DNA from: Actinomycetes bacterium
GTDB taxonomy: Bacteria > Actinomycetota > Acidimicrobiia > Acidimicrobiales > Acidimicrobiaceae
Assembly (NCBI GenBank): GCA_021785005.1
Contig: JAJYGT010000131.1
Location: 1 to 35,202 of the forward strand
DNA: 35,202 bases
Direction of reading: 5' to 3'
Both the position numbers and the translations under genes were made by a program. Below are positions 1 to 7,068 of this stretch, in pieces (within the stretch, counting starts at the first letter, position 1; each line of letters begins with the position of its first letter). Under the pieces are notes generated by a model. It was not told the origin of the DNA, made no database searches, and worked only from the letters and a program-made list of their open reading frames with translations.

Positions 1-60
1 GGCAAAGACTCAATTTTGGTTCTAGAGTGCGATTTGGCGCGGATTGCTGAATTGATCTAA
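1..60 (+). CDS. C-terminal tail of an unidentified protein (partial)
   Basis: Frame 1 is open from the window edge to a TAA at 58-60 and reads GKDSILVLECDLARIAELI. The composition (alternating hydrophobic and charged residues, ordinary codons) is compatible with the end of a real protein. Nineteen residues are too few to name a family, and chance open frames of this length are common. The gene would lie on the same strand as the block that follows but is separated from it by about 515 bp. Confidence 0.3.
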   Translation, partial: GKDSILVLECDLARIAELI

Positions 61-275
61 ACGGGGAGCGGTTTTATTTTCGAATGAACGTTTCGATTTG
101 GAATCTTCGCCTTTTATCTCATGAGACGTTAGAAAAATGCTTTATCGTGCCTATTTGACTTAAAATTGAAAAAAGCAATTTATGCGCTGAGAATTAAGTG
201 TTTCGTAGTTGCGTGTCGATTTGGATTTTGCGAGAGTTGGGTTTCTTTCTCTTGCTAAATTTTCTTGTTAGGCCC

Positions 276-292
276 GCTAAATGATATTTAGC
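276..292. repeat. Perfect 17-bp palindromic element, operator-like
   Basis: GCTAAAT and ATTTAGC flank GAT, giving a perfect 7+3+7 inverted repeat. A further copy of the half-site GCTAAAT lies at 254-260. Such a short symmetrical site could bind a dimeric regulator or form a tiny hairpin. No regulator gene lies next to it. Confidence 0.35.
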
Positions 293-349
293 AACACGCT
301 GCTTTCTTGTGCCATATTCGCTTCCGCTTGAACAGAAATTGCCCAATTC

Positions 350-376
350 TTACCCCACTGTTGGTAGTGGCGGTAA
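350..376 (+). repeat. Stem-loop, 9 bp with one bulge
   Basis: TTACC + CCAC (350-358) pairs with GTGG + GGTAA (367-376) with C371 bulged and an 8-nt loop. No T-run follows, so it is not a classical intrinsic terminator. It is the most GC-rich hairpin in this leader. Confidence 0.4.
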
Positions 377-466
377 TTTAAAGGTAACTCTTTGCAAAAA
401 GGTCGGTTATTTTTCGCTACCTAGAGACTGTGCCCGTCTCAAGCTGAGCATTTAGCTTATAGAACC

Positions 467-501
467 TAGCCAACATTGGTTGCACGTCTCATTGTTGGCT
501 A
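467..501 (+). repeat. 9-bp inverted repeat with alternative inner hairpin
   Basis: TAGCCAACA (467-475) is the exact reverse complement of TGTTGGCTA (493-501), separated by 17 nt. The left arm also lies in a small competing hairpin CCAA-CA-TTGG (470-479). It sits 75-110 nt upstream of the DUF3107 start, where a leader switch or operator could act. No known riboswitch consensus was recognised. Confidence 0.4.
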
Positions 502-575
502 AGCTCTAAGGTCACATGCGATAGCAACTTGCTAAGGTTGAATTCGATAATAAAATAACAACTTGGAGGTCGAGT

Positions 576-806
576 GTGGACGTAAAAATTGGGTTCTCAG
601 ACTCTTCTCGCGAGCTTGAATTAGAAATGGCCGACGATATGTCTCAGGACAAGGTGATCGAATCTCTAAAGAAGGCGACTGCTAGTGACTCTTTATTTTG
701 GATTGAGGACAAAAAGGGTCGTGCAGTTGGTATCGTGGCGAGCAAAATCGCATATATCGTGGTCGGTGCCCAACGCGAGGAGCGTCGGGTAGGCTTCGGG
801 GCTTAA
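576..806 (+). CDS. DUF3107 family small protein
   Basis: This 76-residue protein matches the small actinobacterial DUF3107 family (Rv3208A/TB9.4-like) in length and in its tail, which ends IAYIVVGAQREERRVGFGA. The family is acidic at the N-terminus, has a short alpha/beta fold and has no established biochemical role that I know of. The GTG start at 576 is chosen because GGAGG lies at 565-569 with normal spacing. It has no signal peptide or membrane segment, so it is probably cytosolic. It is the first gene of the co-directional run that continues with two Get3/ArsA-like ATPases, and the gap to the next start is only 21 bp. The family call is fairly sure; the function is unknown. Confidence 0.85.
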   Translation: MDVKIGFSDSSRELELEMADDMSQDKVIESLKKATASDSLFWIEDKKGRAVGIVASKIAYIVVGAQREERRVGFGA

Positions 807-827
807 ATGTTGGCGCTGGTCTGACAG

Positions 828-1811
828 GTGGAACCTTCCTCGCAAGGACTGGGTCCTCTCGGTGTGTCTTTATTCGAGAAAAAGCTTGTTTTTGTTACCG
901 GCAAAGGTGGCGTGGGGAAATCTTCTGTGACCGCCGCCTTAGCCCGACTATCTAGTCAGGCGGGGTTGCGAACACTTGTCTGCGAGGTCGACAGCAGTGG
1001 TGACGCCTCAAATTCTCTCGGTATCGAAGATATTGGCTTCAAGCCAAAAAACGTCTCACCGAATCTTTATGCGATGGCAATGAATACCGAAGAAGCCCTT
1101 GCGGAATATCTTCGCTTGAATCTGAAGCTGCCTCGAATCACAACACTTGGACCTTTGGCGAGAGCGTTTGACTTTGTCGCTAATGCAGCACCTGGCATCA
1201 AGGAAATCTTAATTGTAGGCAAGTTATGCTTTGAGGTGCGCGAGCATAACTGGGATATCATTTGGGTTGACGCAAGTGCTTCGGGCCATATTGTATCCCA
1301 GCTGGTATCCCCGAAAGGGATCGCGGAATTGGTCAAAATTGGTCTGGTCAAGGAACAAACTGACTGGATGCAAGATATCTTATCTGATCCAGTTCAGACT
1401 GCACTGATTTTGGTGGTCACACCGGAAGAGACTCCGGTTGCTGAATCGTTAGAACTCGTTGCCCGCCTGCGCACTGAAACGTCGATTTCATTGCCCATGT
1501 GCATTGTCAACAAAGTCTTCGGCGAGCCGTTCTCGTTCGAAGAATCACAGATCTTTGACGAAATTTATGGGGGAGATCTTCGGGAGAGATTTGAGGCCGA
1601 AGTCGGGAGTAGTGCTGCAAGTCTGTTGCAGGTTTCAAGGCTGTCATCTGGCTTGCGGTCATCGCGCGCACGACATACCACCGACCTGCTAATGGGGCTT
1701 GACTCATCGATTTCGACGGTGTTTATACCGTATTTTATGGGATCGGAAAATGGTGTTCGGCTGACCTTGGAAATGGCCGAGGCTCTAGTAGCGGAGTTGA
1801 GCGGTTCATGA
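828..1811 (+). CDS. ArsA/Get3-like ATPase, first subunit (Rv3679/BagA-like)
   Basis: A 327-residue SIMIBI-class P-loop ATPase of the ArsA/Get3 family. The deviant Walker A motif GKGGVGKS is at residues 25-32, including the signature lysine K26 that in Get3/ArsA/MinD reaches across the dimer. A switch-like Asp follows (EVDSSGDA, about residues 53-60) and a Walker B-like DIIWVDASASGH lies around 142-153. There is no arsenic operon or arsB nearby, so arsenite export is unlikely. In mycobacteria the equivalent adjacent pair Rv3679/Rv3680 forms a Get3-like complex linked to envelope and glycerol phenotypes. The GTG start at 828 has no good ribosome site; GTG at 864 is an alternative. It overlaps the next gene by 4 nt, suggesting coupled translation and a heteromer. 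Confidence 0.85.
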   Translation: MEPSSQGLGPLGVSLFEKKLVFVTGKGGVGKSSVTAALARLSSQAGLRTLVCEVDSSGDASNSLGIEDIGFKPKNVSPNLYAMAMNTEEALAEYLRLNLKLPRITTLGPLARAFDFVANAAPGIKEILIVGKLCFEVREHNWDIIWVDASASGHIVSQLVSPKGIAELVKIGLVKEQTDWMQDILSDPVQTALILVVTPEETPVAESLELVARLRTETSISLPMCIVNKVFGEPFSFEESQIFDEIYGGDLRERFEAEVGSSAASLLQVSRLSSGLRSSRARHTTDLLMGLDSSISTVFIPYFMGSENGVRLTLEMAEALVAELSGS

Positions 1812-2956
1812 ATGATACACTGGCTACGCTGCTCAATGAGAAGAGAATTGTTATTGTGGCTGGTGCGGGAGGGGTGGGTAAGACCACTACGGCGGCATCG
1901 CTGGGGCTCTTAGCGGCGCAACAGCTAGGAAAAAGGGTTTTGGTTCTTACTGTGGATCCCGCGCGCCGACTAGCCGACGCAATGGGTCTTGCTGATTTTG
2001 GAAACGTAATTACCAGGGTTGACTTAACCGGGACGACGCGAACTCGCAGCGACGGTGCTCTATTTGCTGCGATGCTAGACACAAAGTCATCGTGGGATGA
2101 TCTTGTTGCGCGATATGCCCCAAACTTGAGGGTACGTGAGGAAATATTATCGAATCCAATTTACAAAAATATTTCCACTCGATTTGTGCAAAGTCACGAT
2201 TACATTGCAATGGAAGCTTTGTTTGACCTGCACAACAAGGGAGATTACGACCTAATTGTGGTCGATACACCACCTAGTAGAAACGCTATCGACTTTTTAG
2301 ACGCTCCCAAGCGAATGGCCGAATTCTTTTCGTCCCGACTCTTGCGTTGGATTATAGCACCATACAGAAACCGATTAGTGGCCAGCGCTTTTAAGCCTTT
2401 TTACCAAGTGGCTGACAGGATCATCGGGTCGCAATTTTTAGCAGAGGTTGCAGAATTCTTTATGCTCTTTCAGAGTATGTATGAGGGATTCGTACAAAGA
2501 GCAGATGCTGTAAGTGCGCTTTTAAAGAGCCCAAAAGCTTCATTTATTGTGGTAGCGACCGCTGAGTACTTGCCGGTTCGAGAGGCGGAATTTTTTCTTG
2601 GAGCCCTAAAGGATCGGAATCTCAATTGTGGAGCGTTGCTGATAAATCGCGCATTGCCAAGTTATCTGGGAGATCGAAACGTATACGAATCAGCAGTATC
2701 GTTGACCACAGATCAGGGGAGGCTAGCAAAAGTAGGGGACGGTGAGACTGAACGGAAGCTACTGCAATCTGTGCTGACACAAATTGGACGCACTTTTATC
2801 GAGTTTTCTGAGATGTATCAGCAAGAGAGAACCCTACTTTCGACCCTCTCGTTGGACTCGACCAAGATTTTGCAGGCTCCGTACATCGAGGGTGACGTTG
2901 CGGATATTAAGGCCCTTGAGTTGTTAAGCTCTAGAGTCGACTCAATAATCTTTTAG
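1808..2956 (+). CDS. ArsA/Get3-like ATPase, second subunit (Rv3680/BagB-like)
   Basis: A 382-residue partner of the preceding ATPase. The P-loop is GAGGVGKTT at residues 19-27, a switch-like DPARRL follows near residue 50, and a conserved block DTPPSRNAIDFLDAP lies near 155-170. These are hallmarks of the Rv3680-type subunit. The Get3 signature lysine position (residue 20) is alanine here, so this subunit has a normal Walker A lysine (K25) but cannot supply the trans-acting lysine. The ATG start overlaps the upstream TGA (ATGA at 1808-1811). No membrane segment is seen. The likely role is an asymmetric ATPase complex handling membrane proteins or an envelope-linked process; the substrate is unknown. 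Confidence 0.88.
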   Translation: MNDTLATLLNEKRIVIVAGAGGVGKTTTAASLGLLAAQQLGKRVLVLTVDPARRLADAMGLADFGNVITRVDLTGTTRTRSDGALFAAMLDTKSSWDDLVARYAPNLRVREEILSNPIYKNISTRFVQSHDYIAMEALFDLHNKGDYDLIVVDTPPSRNAIDFLDAPKRMAEFFSSRLLRWIIAPYRNRLVASAFKPFYQVADRIIGSQFLAEVAEFFMLFQSMYEGFVQRADAVSALLKSPKASFIVVATAEYLPVREAEFFLGALKDRNLNCGALLINRALPSYLGDRNVYESAVSLTTDQGRLAKVGDGETERKLLQSVLTQIGRTFIEFSEMYQQERTLLSTLSLDSTKILQAPYIEGDVADIKALELLSSRVDSIIF

Positions 2957-2973
2957 AACGTGAGAGTATAAGT

Positions 2974-3864
2974 TTGATCGATTATCATTTGCATCTTTGG
3001 CCACACGGTGAAGCTGATCTAGAGCCAACGATAGAGGAACTTGCTAGATATGTCGAGGTGGCAAAATTGCACGGCGTTGTGGAGATTGCTATAACGGAAC
3101 ATTTATTTCGATTTTCGCAGGCCGAGAAAGTTTTAGGTAAATTTTTCAGGCGTTATCCTGATTCTCCGATGCGTAGGCTTATGGAAAACTATTGGCGAGA
3201 TCATGCAAAAGCCGATTTGGATAAATACGTCGAAGTTGCGTTGGCCGCTAAGTCGGCTGGGCTGCCTGTTGTGGTCGGTCTTGAGGTTGATTACTACCAA
3301 GATAAAATGGATGTCGTAAAGGAACTTCTAAAGGGCTATCCTTTTGATGTGCTGCTTGGTTCCGTGCACTGGATCCAGGATTGGCCGTTCGATCACGTAT
3401 CCGATGAATTTGTGCAAGCGAATTGGGATAGTGTCGGAGTTGAGAACGCGTGGGATTCATATACAAGATCTCTTGAGGAGCTTTCGTCTAGCCAAGCAAT
3501 CGACGTGTTAGCGCACCCTGATCTGGTCAAAGTTGCGGGTCGGTATCCAGCGATACCGGAAGAGTTTTTCGACCGAATGGCACAGGCGGCTAGGGATTGT
3601 AAAATTGTTGCTGAGGTGTCCAGCGCAGGATACAGAAAACCTGTTGCCGAAGCTTACCCGGCACCCTATTTGCTGCGCAAATTTAAAGAATATGACGTGA
3701 AAATTACTACAGCATCTGACGCACATAGAGTTGCTGATACCGCATGTAGCTTCTCAGATATCAAGACCTTTGTCACGGAGGCCGGATACTTGGAATTAGC
3801 TGGATTCAAAGACCGAACTTTGCACACTATTCCAATTTCGGGCAAATCCCCGGTCCTTAGCTAG
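2974..3864 (+). CDS. PHP-domain phosphoesterase, histidinol-phosphatase (HisJ/HisK) type
   Basis: A 296-residue PHP-superfamily TIM-barrel hydrolase. Metal-binding motifs appear in family order: DYHLH at residues 3-7, AITEH near 40, GLEVDYY near 102, GSVHW near 129, DVLAHPD near 177 and a terminal ASDAH near 248. This arrangement is typical of HisJ-type histidinol-phosphatases, which dephosphorylate L-histidinol phosphate in histidine synthesis. No other his genes are present, so another phosphate ester could be the substrate. The TTG start at 2974 is 18 nt after the upstream stop, has a weak GAGAG ribosome site and is followed at once by the conserved DYHLH, so little else is possible. Confidence 0.82.
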   Translation: MIDYHLHLWPHGEADLEPTIEELARYVEVAKLHGVVEIAITEHLFRFSQAEKVLGKFFRRYPDSPMRRLMENYWRDHAKADLDKYVEVALAAKSAGLPVVVGLEVDYYQDKMDVVKELLKGYPFDVLLGSVHWIQDWPFDHVSDEFVQANWDSVGVENAWDSYTRSLEELSSSQAIDVLAHPDLVKVAGRYPAIPEEFFDRMAQAARDCKIVAEVSSAGYRKPVAEAYPAPYLLRKFKEYDVKITTASDAHRVADTACSFSDIKTFVTEAGYLELAGFKDRTLHTIPISGKSPVLS

Positions 3865-3902
3865 GCAAATTTGCTTACGCTCCTCAAGATAGGATTTGTG
3901 TT

Positions 3903-5387
3903 TTGACGACTCTGGCGGAATTGGTTCGAGAGGTAGGTGTTGCTCCTGACGAAGCCGCGCACCTCCAGAAATTGACAGCGTCGTGGGGATTGTTAGCCGA
4001 TCTGTGCTTTTCTGACCTGATACTTTACGTTTCTACTTCGACTAGCGATCGACTTGATCCTGCAGGAGCAAATGTGCCAAGTTATCTTGTGGTAGCCCAA
4101 GCAAGGCCGGCGACTTCCAGGACGTTGTATCCACGCGATTTAGTTGGTACAGTCGTGCCAATTAGTGCGGCCCCTGGCATAACTCAATGTTTGAATTCTG
4201 GTCATATCGCATTCAAAGAGAGCCGTTTGATGCATGCCGAAGAACATCGGGTGTCATTTTGTATTCCAGTTCGTTACAAGGGACGCGTTATTGCCGCAAT
4301 GGTGCGTGAGTACGAGTTGAATTCCAAGCGCGTGCGCGGGGAGTTGGAGCGTGTCTACGTATCACTTTTTGAGCGATTTGCTGAAATGATTACCCACGGG
4401 GAGTTTCCTTTTGAAACTGATGATCCAGCTGAGGCTCCACGGGTTGGTGACGGCGTGTTGGTAATTGACAGCAATGACTGTATTACTTTTACGAGTCCCA
4501 ATGGAGCGTCTGCCCTTCACCGCCTAGGTCGGCATGTGGCACGAGTGGGTGAATGCTTTGAGGATTTAGGGATTGGTACCAACGCATTATCTAGGGCAAA
4601 GTCGATTTTAGAGCCGATCGTGGAAGAAGTCGAACGCCGTCCCGATACCACCGTAATGTTTCAGGCAATTCCATTGCTTGACAAGGGGGAATACTCAGGT
4701 GCACTGATTTTGGTCAGAGATGTGTCCGAATTACGAAGACGAGACAGGCTGCTTTTGTCAAAAGATGCAACCATTCGTGAAGTTCATCATCGGGTGAAAA
4801 ATAATCTGCAGACGATATCCTCACTATTGCGCCTTCAGGCACGTAGACTCGATTCTGATGTAGGACGCGAAGCGTTAGGAGAAGCCGAGCGGCGGATACG
4901 TTCAATGGCTCTCGTTCACGAGATACTTTCGCGTGACGTAGGCGATCAGGTGGATTTCCAAGAAGTTGTTGCTGCGATTGTTCAATTGGCGCATGAATCT
5001 ACGCCTCCGAATCTTCATATAGAAATTACTGTAAAAGGATCAGCAGGAGAGCTTCAGGCAGCCGTTGCAACGCCGCTAGCATTAGCTTTGACCGAGTTGA
5101 TTCAAAATTCCATTGAACACGCATTCTCCTCACGTGATGAGCTGCAAGAAGATCGATACGGGAGCATTGATGTGAGTCTGAATCGAACCCCAAACGACCT
5201 GACAATTGACGTGCGAGATTCGGGGGTTGGTTTTTCGAGTAATTTCGATCCGTCGGATTTATCGTCATTGGGGTTGTCAATTGTGCAAAGTTTAATTACT
5301 TCACAATTGGAAGGTGAGATTAGTTTCAATTCCTATAATGGCGCGCATGTTGAAATCAGGGTGCCAGTAACTAGTCGTATCGATTAG
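3903..5387 (+). CDS. PdtaS-like sensor histidine kinase (HisKA_2)
   Basis: This 494-residue soluble kinase has the layout of actinobacterial PdtaS: an N-terminal GAF-like domain (about 1-160), a PAS-like domain (about 175-285), a HisKA_2 dimerisation helix with the phosphoacceptor block HHRVKNNLQ (H295/H296), and a HATPase_c domain with an N-box (ALTELIQNSIEHAF, near 397), G1 (DSGVGFS, near 438) and G2 (LGLSIVQSL, near 455). PdtaS phosphorylates PdtaR, an ANTAR-type antiterminator that binds RNA; no pdtaR is in the window. There are no membrane segments, so the signal is probably cytosolic. The TTG start at 3903 is 38 nt after the PHP gene, with AGGAT upstream. A perfect 10-bp palindrome GCAAATTTGC (3865-3874) lies in that gap. 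Confidence 0.85.
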   Translation: MTTLAELVREVGVAPDEAAHLQKLTASWGLLADLCFSDLILYVSTSTSDRLDPAGANVPSYLVVAQARPATSRTLYPRDLVGTVVPISAAPGITQCLNSGHIAFKESRLMHAEEHRVSFCIPVRYKGRVIAAMVREYELNSKRVRGELERVYVSLFERFAEMITHGEFPFETDDPAEAPRVGDGVLVIDSNDCITFTSPNGASALHRLGRHVARVGECFEDLGIGTNALSRAKSILEPIVEEVERRPDTTVMFQAIPLLDKGEYSGALILVRDVSELRRRDRLLLSKDATIREVHHRVKNNLQTISSLLRLQARRLDSDVGREALGEAERRIRSMALVHEILSRDVGDQVDFQEVVAAIVQLAHESTPPNLHIEITVKGSAGELQAAVATPLALALTELIQNSIEHAFSSRDELQEDRYGSIDVSLNRTPNDLTIDVRDSGVGFSSNFDPSDLSSLGLSIVQSLITSQLEGEISFNSYNGAHVEIRVPVTSRID

Positions 5388-5411
5388 ACGAGAGATTATA
5401 GAGAGGCAATT

Positions 5412-6125
5412 GTGGAAAATCAAAGAACTCCACTCGTACTCGCGCATCGCGGTGCATCGTACGACCTATTAGATAATTCAAGAGCGGCTTTCGAGAAGGC
5501 GGTTGGCCTAGGTTGCGACGGTGCTGAACTCGACGTACGAGCCACCTCGGACGGTCAAATTGCTGTAATTCACGACGCTACTGTCAAGGGCTTTGGAGCT
5601 GTCGCAGAACATACGTTTCAGGCTCTCAACGAAGCGCTAGGCGGTGAATTGTTACAACTAGAACAGGCCTTAGACGTTCTCAATGGTCTTTTCGTCAACA
5701 TAGAAATCAAAAGCGATCCCAAAGAGGCGGGGTGGGTGCCAGCAGAATTGACGTCGCGCCTTTTAGCTAAATTTCTGTCAGGGTTTGAAACGCGTTCCAC
5801 CTATCTTGTTTCGAGTTTTTCTGAAAGGGCGGTGGAAGTATTTGCTGATTTGGCGCCCGGATTTGCTATTGGCCTGCTGGCCAACATAGGGTCTGATTTC
5901 ATAGCACGATGCCATGCTGCCAAAGAGCTCGGAGCGAATTACATTTTGCCACACCATAGTAGTTTGGATCCGAAATTAGTAAAAGAAGCTCACGACCTTG
6001 GCTTGGGCGTGATAACTTGGACTGTTGACCAACCTGAGCGCGTTGTCGAAGTTGCAAGGTGTCAAGTGGATGGGATCATTACCAACCGTATTGATGTTGC
6101 AATCCAGGCGCTCAAGACATTTTAA
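5412..6125 (+). CDS. Glycerophosphodiester phosphodiesterase (GDPD)
   Basis: A 237-residue TIM-barrel phosphodiesterase. Family motifs are VLAHRGAS (near 9-16), ELDV (near 38-41, metal-binding Glu/Asp), TSDGQIAVIHD (near 44-54, catalytic His), NIEIKSD (near 95) and the C-terminal ITWTVDQPERV and GIITNRID. The usual PENT segment after HRG is replaced by LDNS, a mild deviation. The enzyme hydrolyses glycerophosphodiesters to glycerol-3-phosphate and an alcohol. There is no signal peptide, so it is cytosolic. GTG at 5412 follows GAGAGG (5401-5406) with ideal spacing. Its position behind the Get3-like pair is notable because that pair is tied to glycerol metabolism in mycobacteria. Confidence 0.88.
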   Translation: MENQRTPLVLAHRGASYDLLDNSRAAFEKAVGLGCDGAELDVRATSDGQIAVIHDATVKGFGAVAEHTFQALNEALGGELLQLEQALDVLNGLFVNIEIKSDPKEAGWVPAELTSRLLAKFLSGFETRSTYLVSSFSERAVEVFADLAPGFAIGLLANIGSDFIARCHAAKELGANYILPHHSSLDPKLVKEAHDLGLGVITWTVDQPERVVEVARCQVDGIITNRIDVAIQALKTF

Positions 6126-6182
6126 GAGCACTGGCAGCACGTTTATAGATGCCTGGTCTCACAATTTCACGAGAGGACCAAT

Positions 6183-6959
6183 ATGAAAATTGCTGTTTGT
6201 GTCAAGCAAATTCCTGATCCTGCGTCGGAGCTGTTCTTGGACCCTAAGAATCGGCTTGACCGAACTGGAAAGCTCGTTTTGGATGATGCCGATACCTACG
6301 GCATCGAAATGGCTTTGCGCTTGGTCGAAGATGGAAATGAAGGCGAAGTGGTTCTTTTTTCAATGGCACCTCATAACGAGGTTGCAGGCTTGAGAACCGG
6401 ATTGTCATTGGGAGCTTCAAGAGCGGTTTTGATAAGTGACGATGTCTTGAGTAATTCGGACTCGTTATCGACTGCAAAAGTACTATCGGCGGCGATATCG
6501 CAGGAAGATTTTGATCTTGTAATAACTGGGACAGAGTCTACCGACGGCTATAGCGGGATTATGGCCGCCCAGCTTGCCGAGTTGATGCAGCTACCATCAG
6601 TTACGTTCGTCAAGAAAGTTACGCGCACACAGGGTGATTTACTTGTGGAACGACAGACTGAGCTTGGTTTTGATGAAGTAAAACTCAAACTGCCAGGTCT
6701 GATTTCTTTGACCGCCGGGAGCGTGGAGCCTCGATACCCAAACTTCAAGGGCATTATGGCTGCCAAATCAAAACCAATAAAACAACTTTTGCTTTCAGAT
6801 TTGGGTATAGACGCAAGCGAGGTTGGAACCAATGGTGCCAGACAGGAAATTGTGGATGTAACTGTAGCTCCAACTAGAGCTTCAGGTGACGTAATTGAAG
6901 ATACCGGAGAAGGTTACGTGAAGATTGTGGAATATCTTGAGGCGCTCAAAATAGTTTAA
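6183..6959 (+). CDS. etfB: Electron transfer flavoprotein beta subunit
   Basis: A 258-residue EtfB. It opens with MKIAVCVKQIPDP, has LDDADTYGIEMALRL near 33-47, GLSLGASRAVLI near 76-87 and TGTESTDGYSGIMAAQLAELM near 117-137, the AMP/FAD-contacting region. With EtfA it carries electrons from acyl-CoA dehydrogenases and related flavoenzymes to the respiratory chain via ETF:quinone oxidoreductase, which is not in this window. The ATG start has GAGAGG 8-13 nt upstream. It heads an etfB-etfA pair; the gap to etfA is about 110 nt and contains a GC-rich hairpin. Confidence 0.95.
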   Translation: MKIAVCVKQIPDPASELFLDPKNRLDRTGKLVLDDADTYGIEMALRLVEDGNEGEVVLFSMAPHNEVAGLRTGLSLGASRAVLISDDVLSNSDSLSTAKVLSAAISQEDFDLVITGTESTDGYSGIMAAQLAELMQLPSVTFVKKVTRTQGDLLVERQTELGFDEVKLKLPGLISLTAGSVEPRYPNFKGIMAAKSKPIKQLLLSDLGIDASEVGTNGARQEIVDVTVAPTRASGDVIEDTGEGYVKIVEYLEALKIV

Positions 6960-6979
6960 GTGCTTTGACGATTTCGGGC

Positions 6980-7002
6980 GTCGAGGCGCACGTTCGCGCG
7001 AC
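6980..7002 (+). repeat. GC-rich stem-loop between etfB and etfA
   Basis: GTC + GCGC (6980-6982, 6986-6989) pairs with GCGC + GAC (6996-7002), with GAG bulged on the 5' side and a 6-nt loop. No T-run follows, so read-through into etfA is expected. It may stabilise the etfB end of the transcript or mark a processing site. Confidence 0.4.
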
Positions 7003-7068
7003 ATGTTCAAAAGTAGCGGGCATTGGTTGTGTTGTTCAATTAGAAATGTTTTCGTTTGGAGTATGGAA

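Larger units (their letters stand above)
61..575. other. 515-bp gene-free leader with several inverted repeats
   Basis: I see no convincing protein gene, tRNA or known riboswitch here. It holds an AT-rich 6-bp hairpin (163-181), a 7-bp palindrome GCTAAAT-GAT-ATTTAGC (276-292), a 9-bp stem with one bulge (350-376), a 9-bp inverted repeat TAGCCAACA / TGTTGGCTA (467-475 with 493-501), and a 6-bp hairpin with loop GCTA (525-540). The left arm of the 467-501 repeat can also fold locally as CCAA-CA-TTGG (470-479), so two mutually exclusive folds are possible. It may be a long 5' leader of the DUF3107 gene or hold a small RNA. That is inference from base pairing by eye. Confidence 0.4.

Noticed and set aside
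828-2956. Arsenite efflux pump (arsA) reading of the two ATPases
   Set aside because: No arsB, arsR, arsD or arsC nearby, no tandem fusion or Cys metal site seen; adjacency and motifs match the actinobacterial Get3-like pair.
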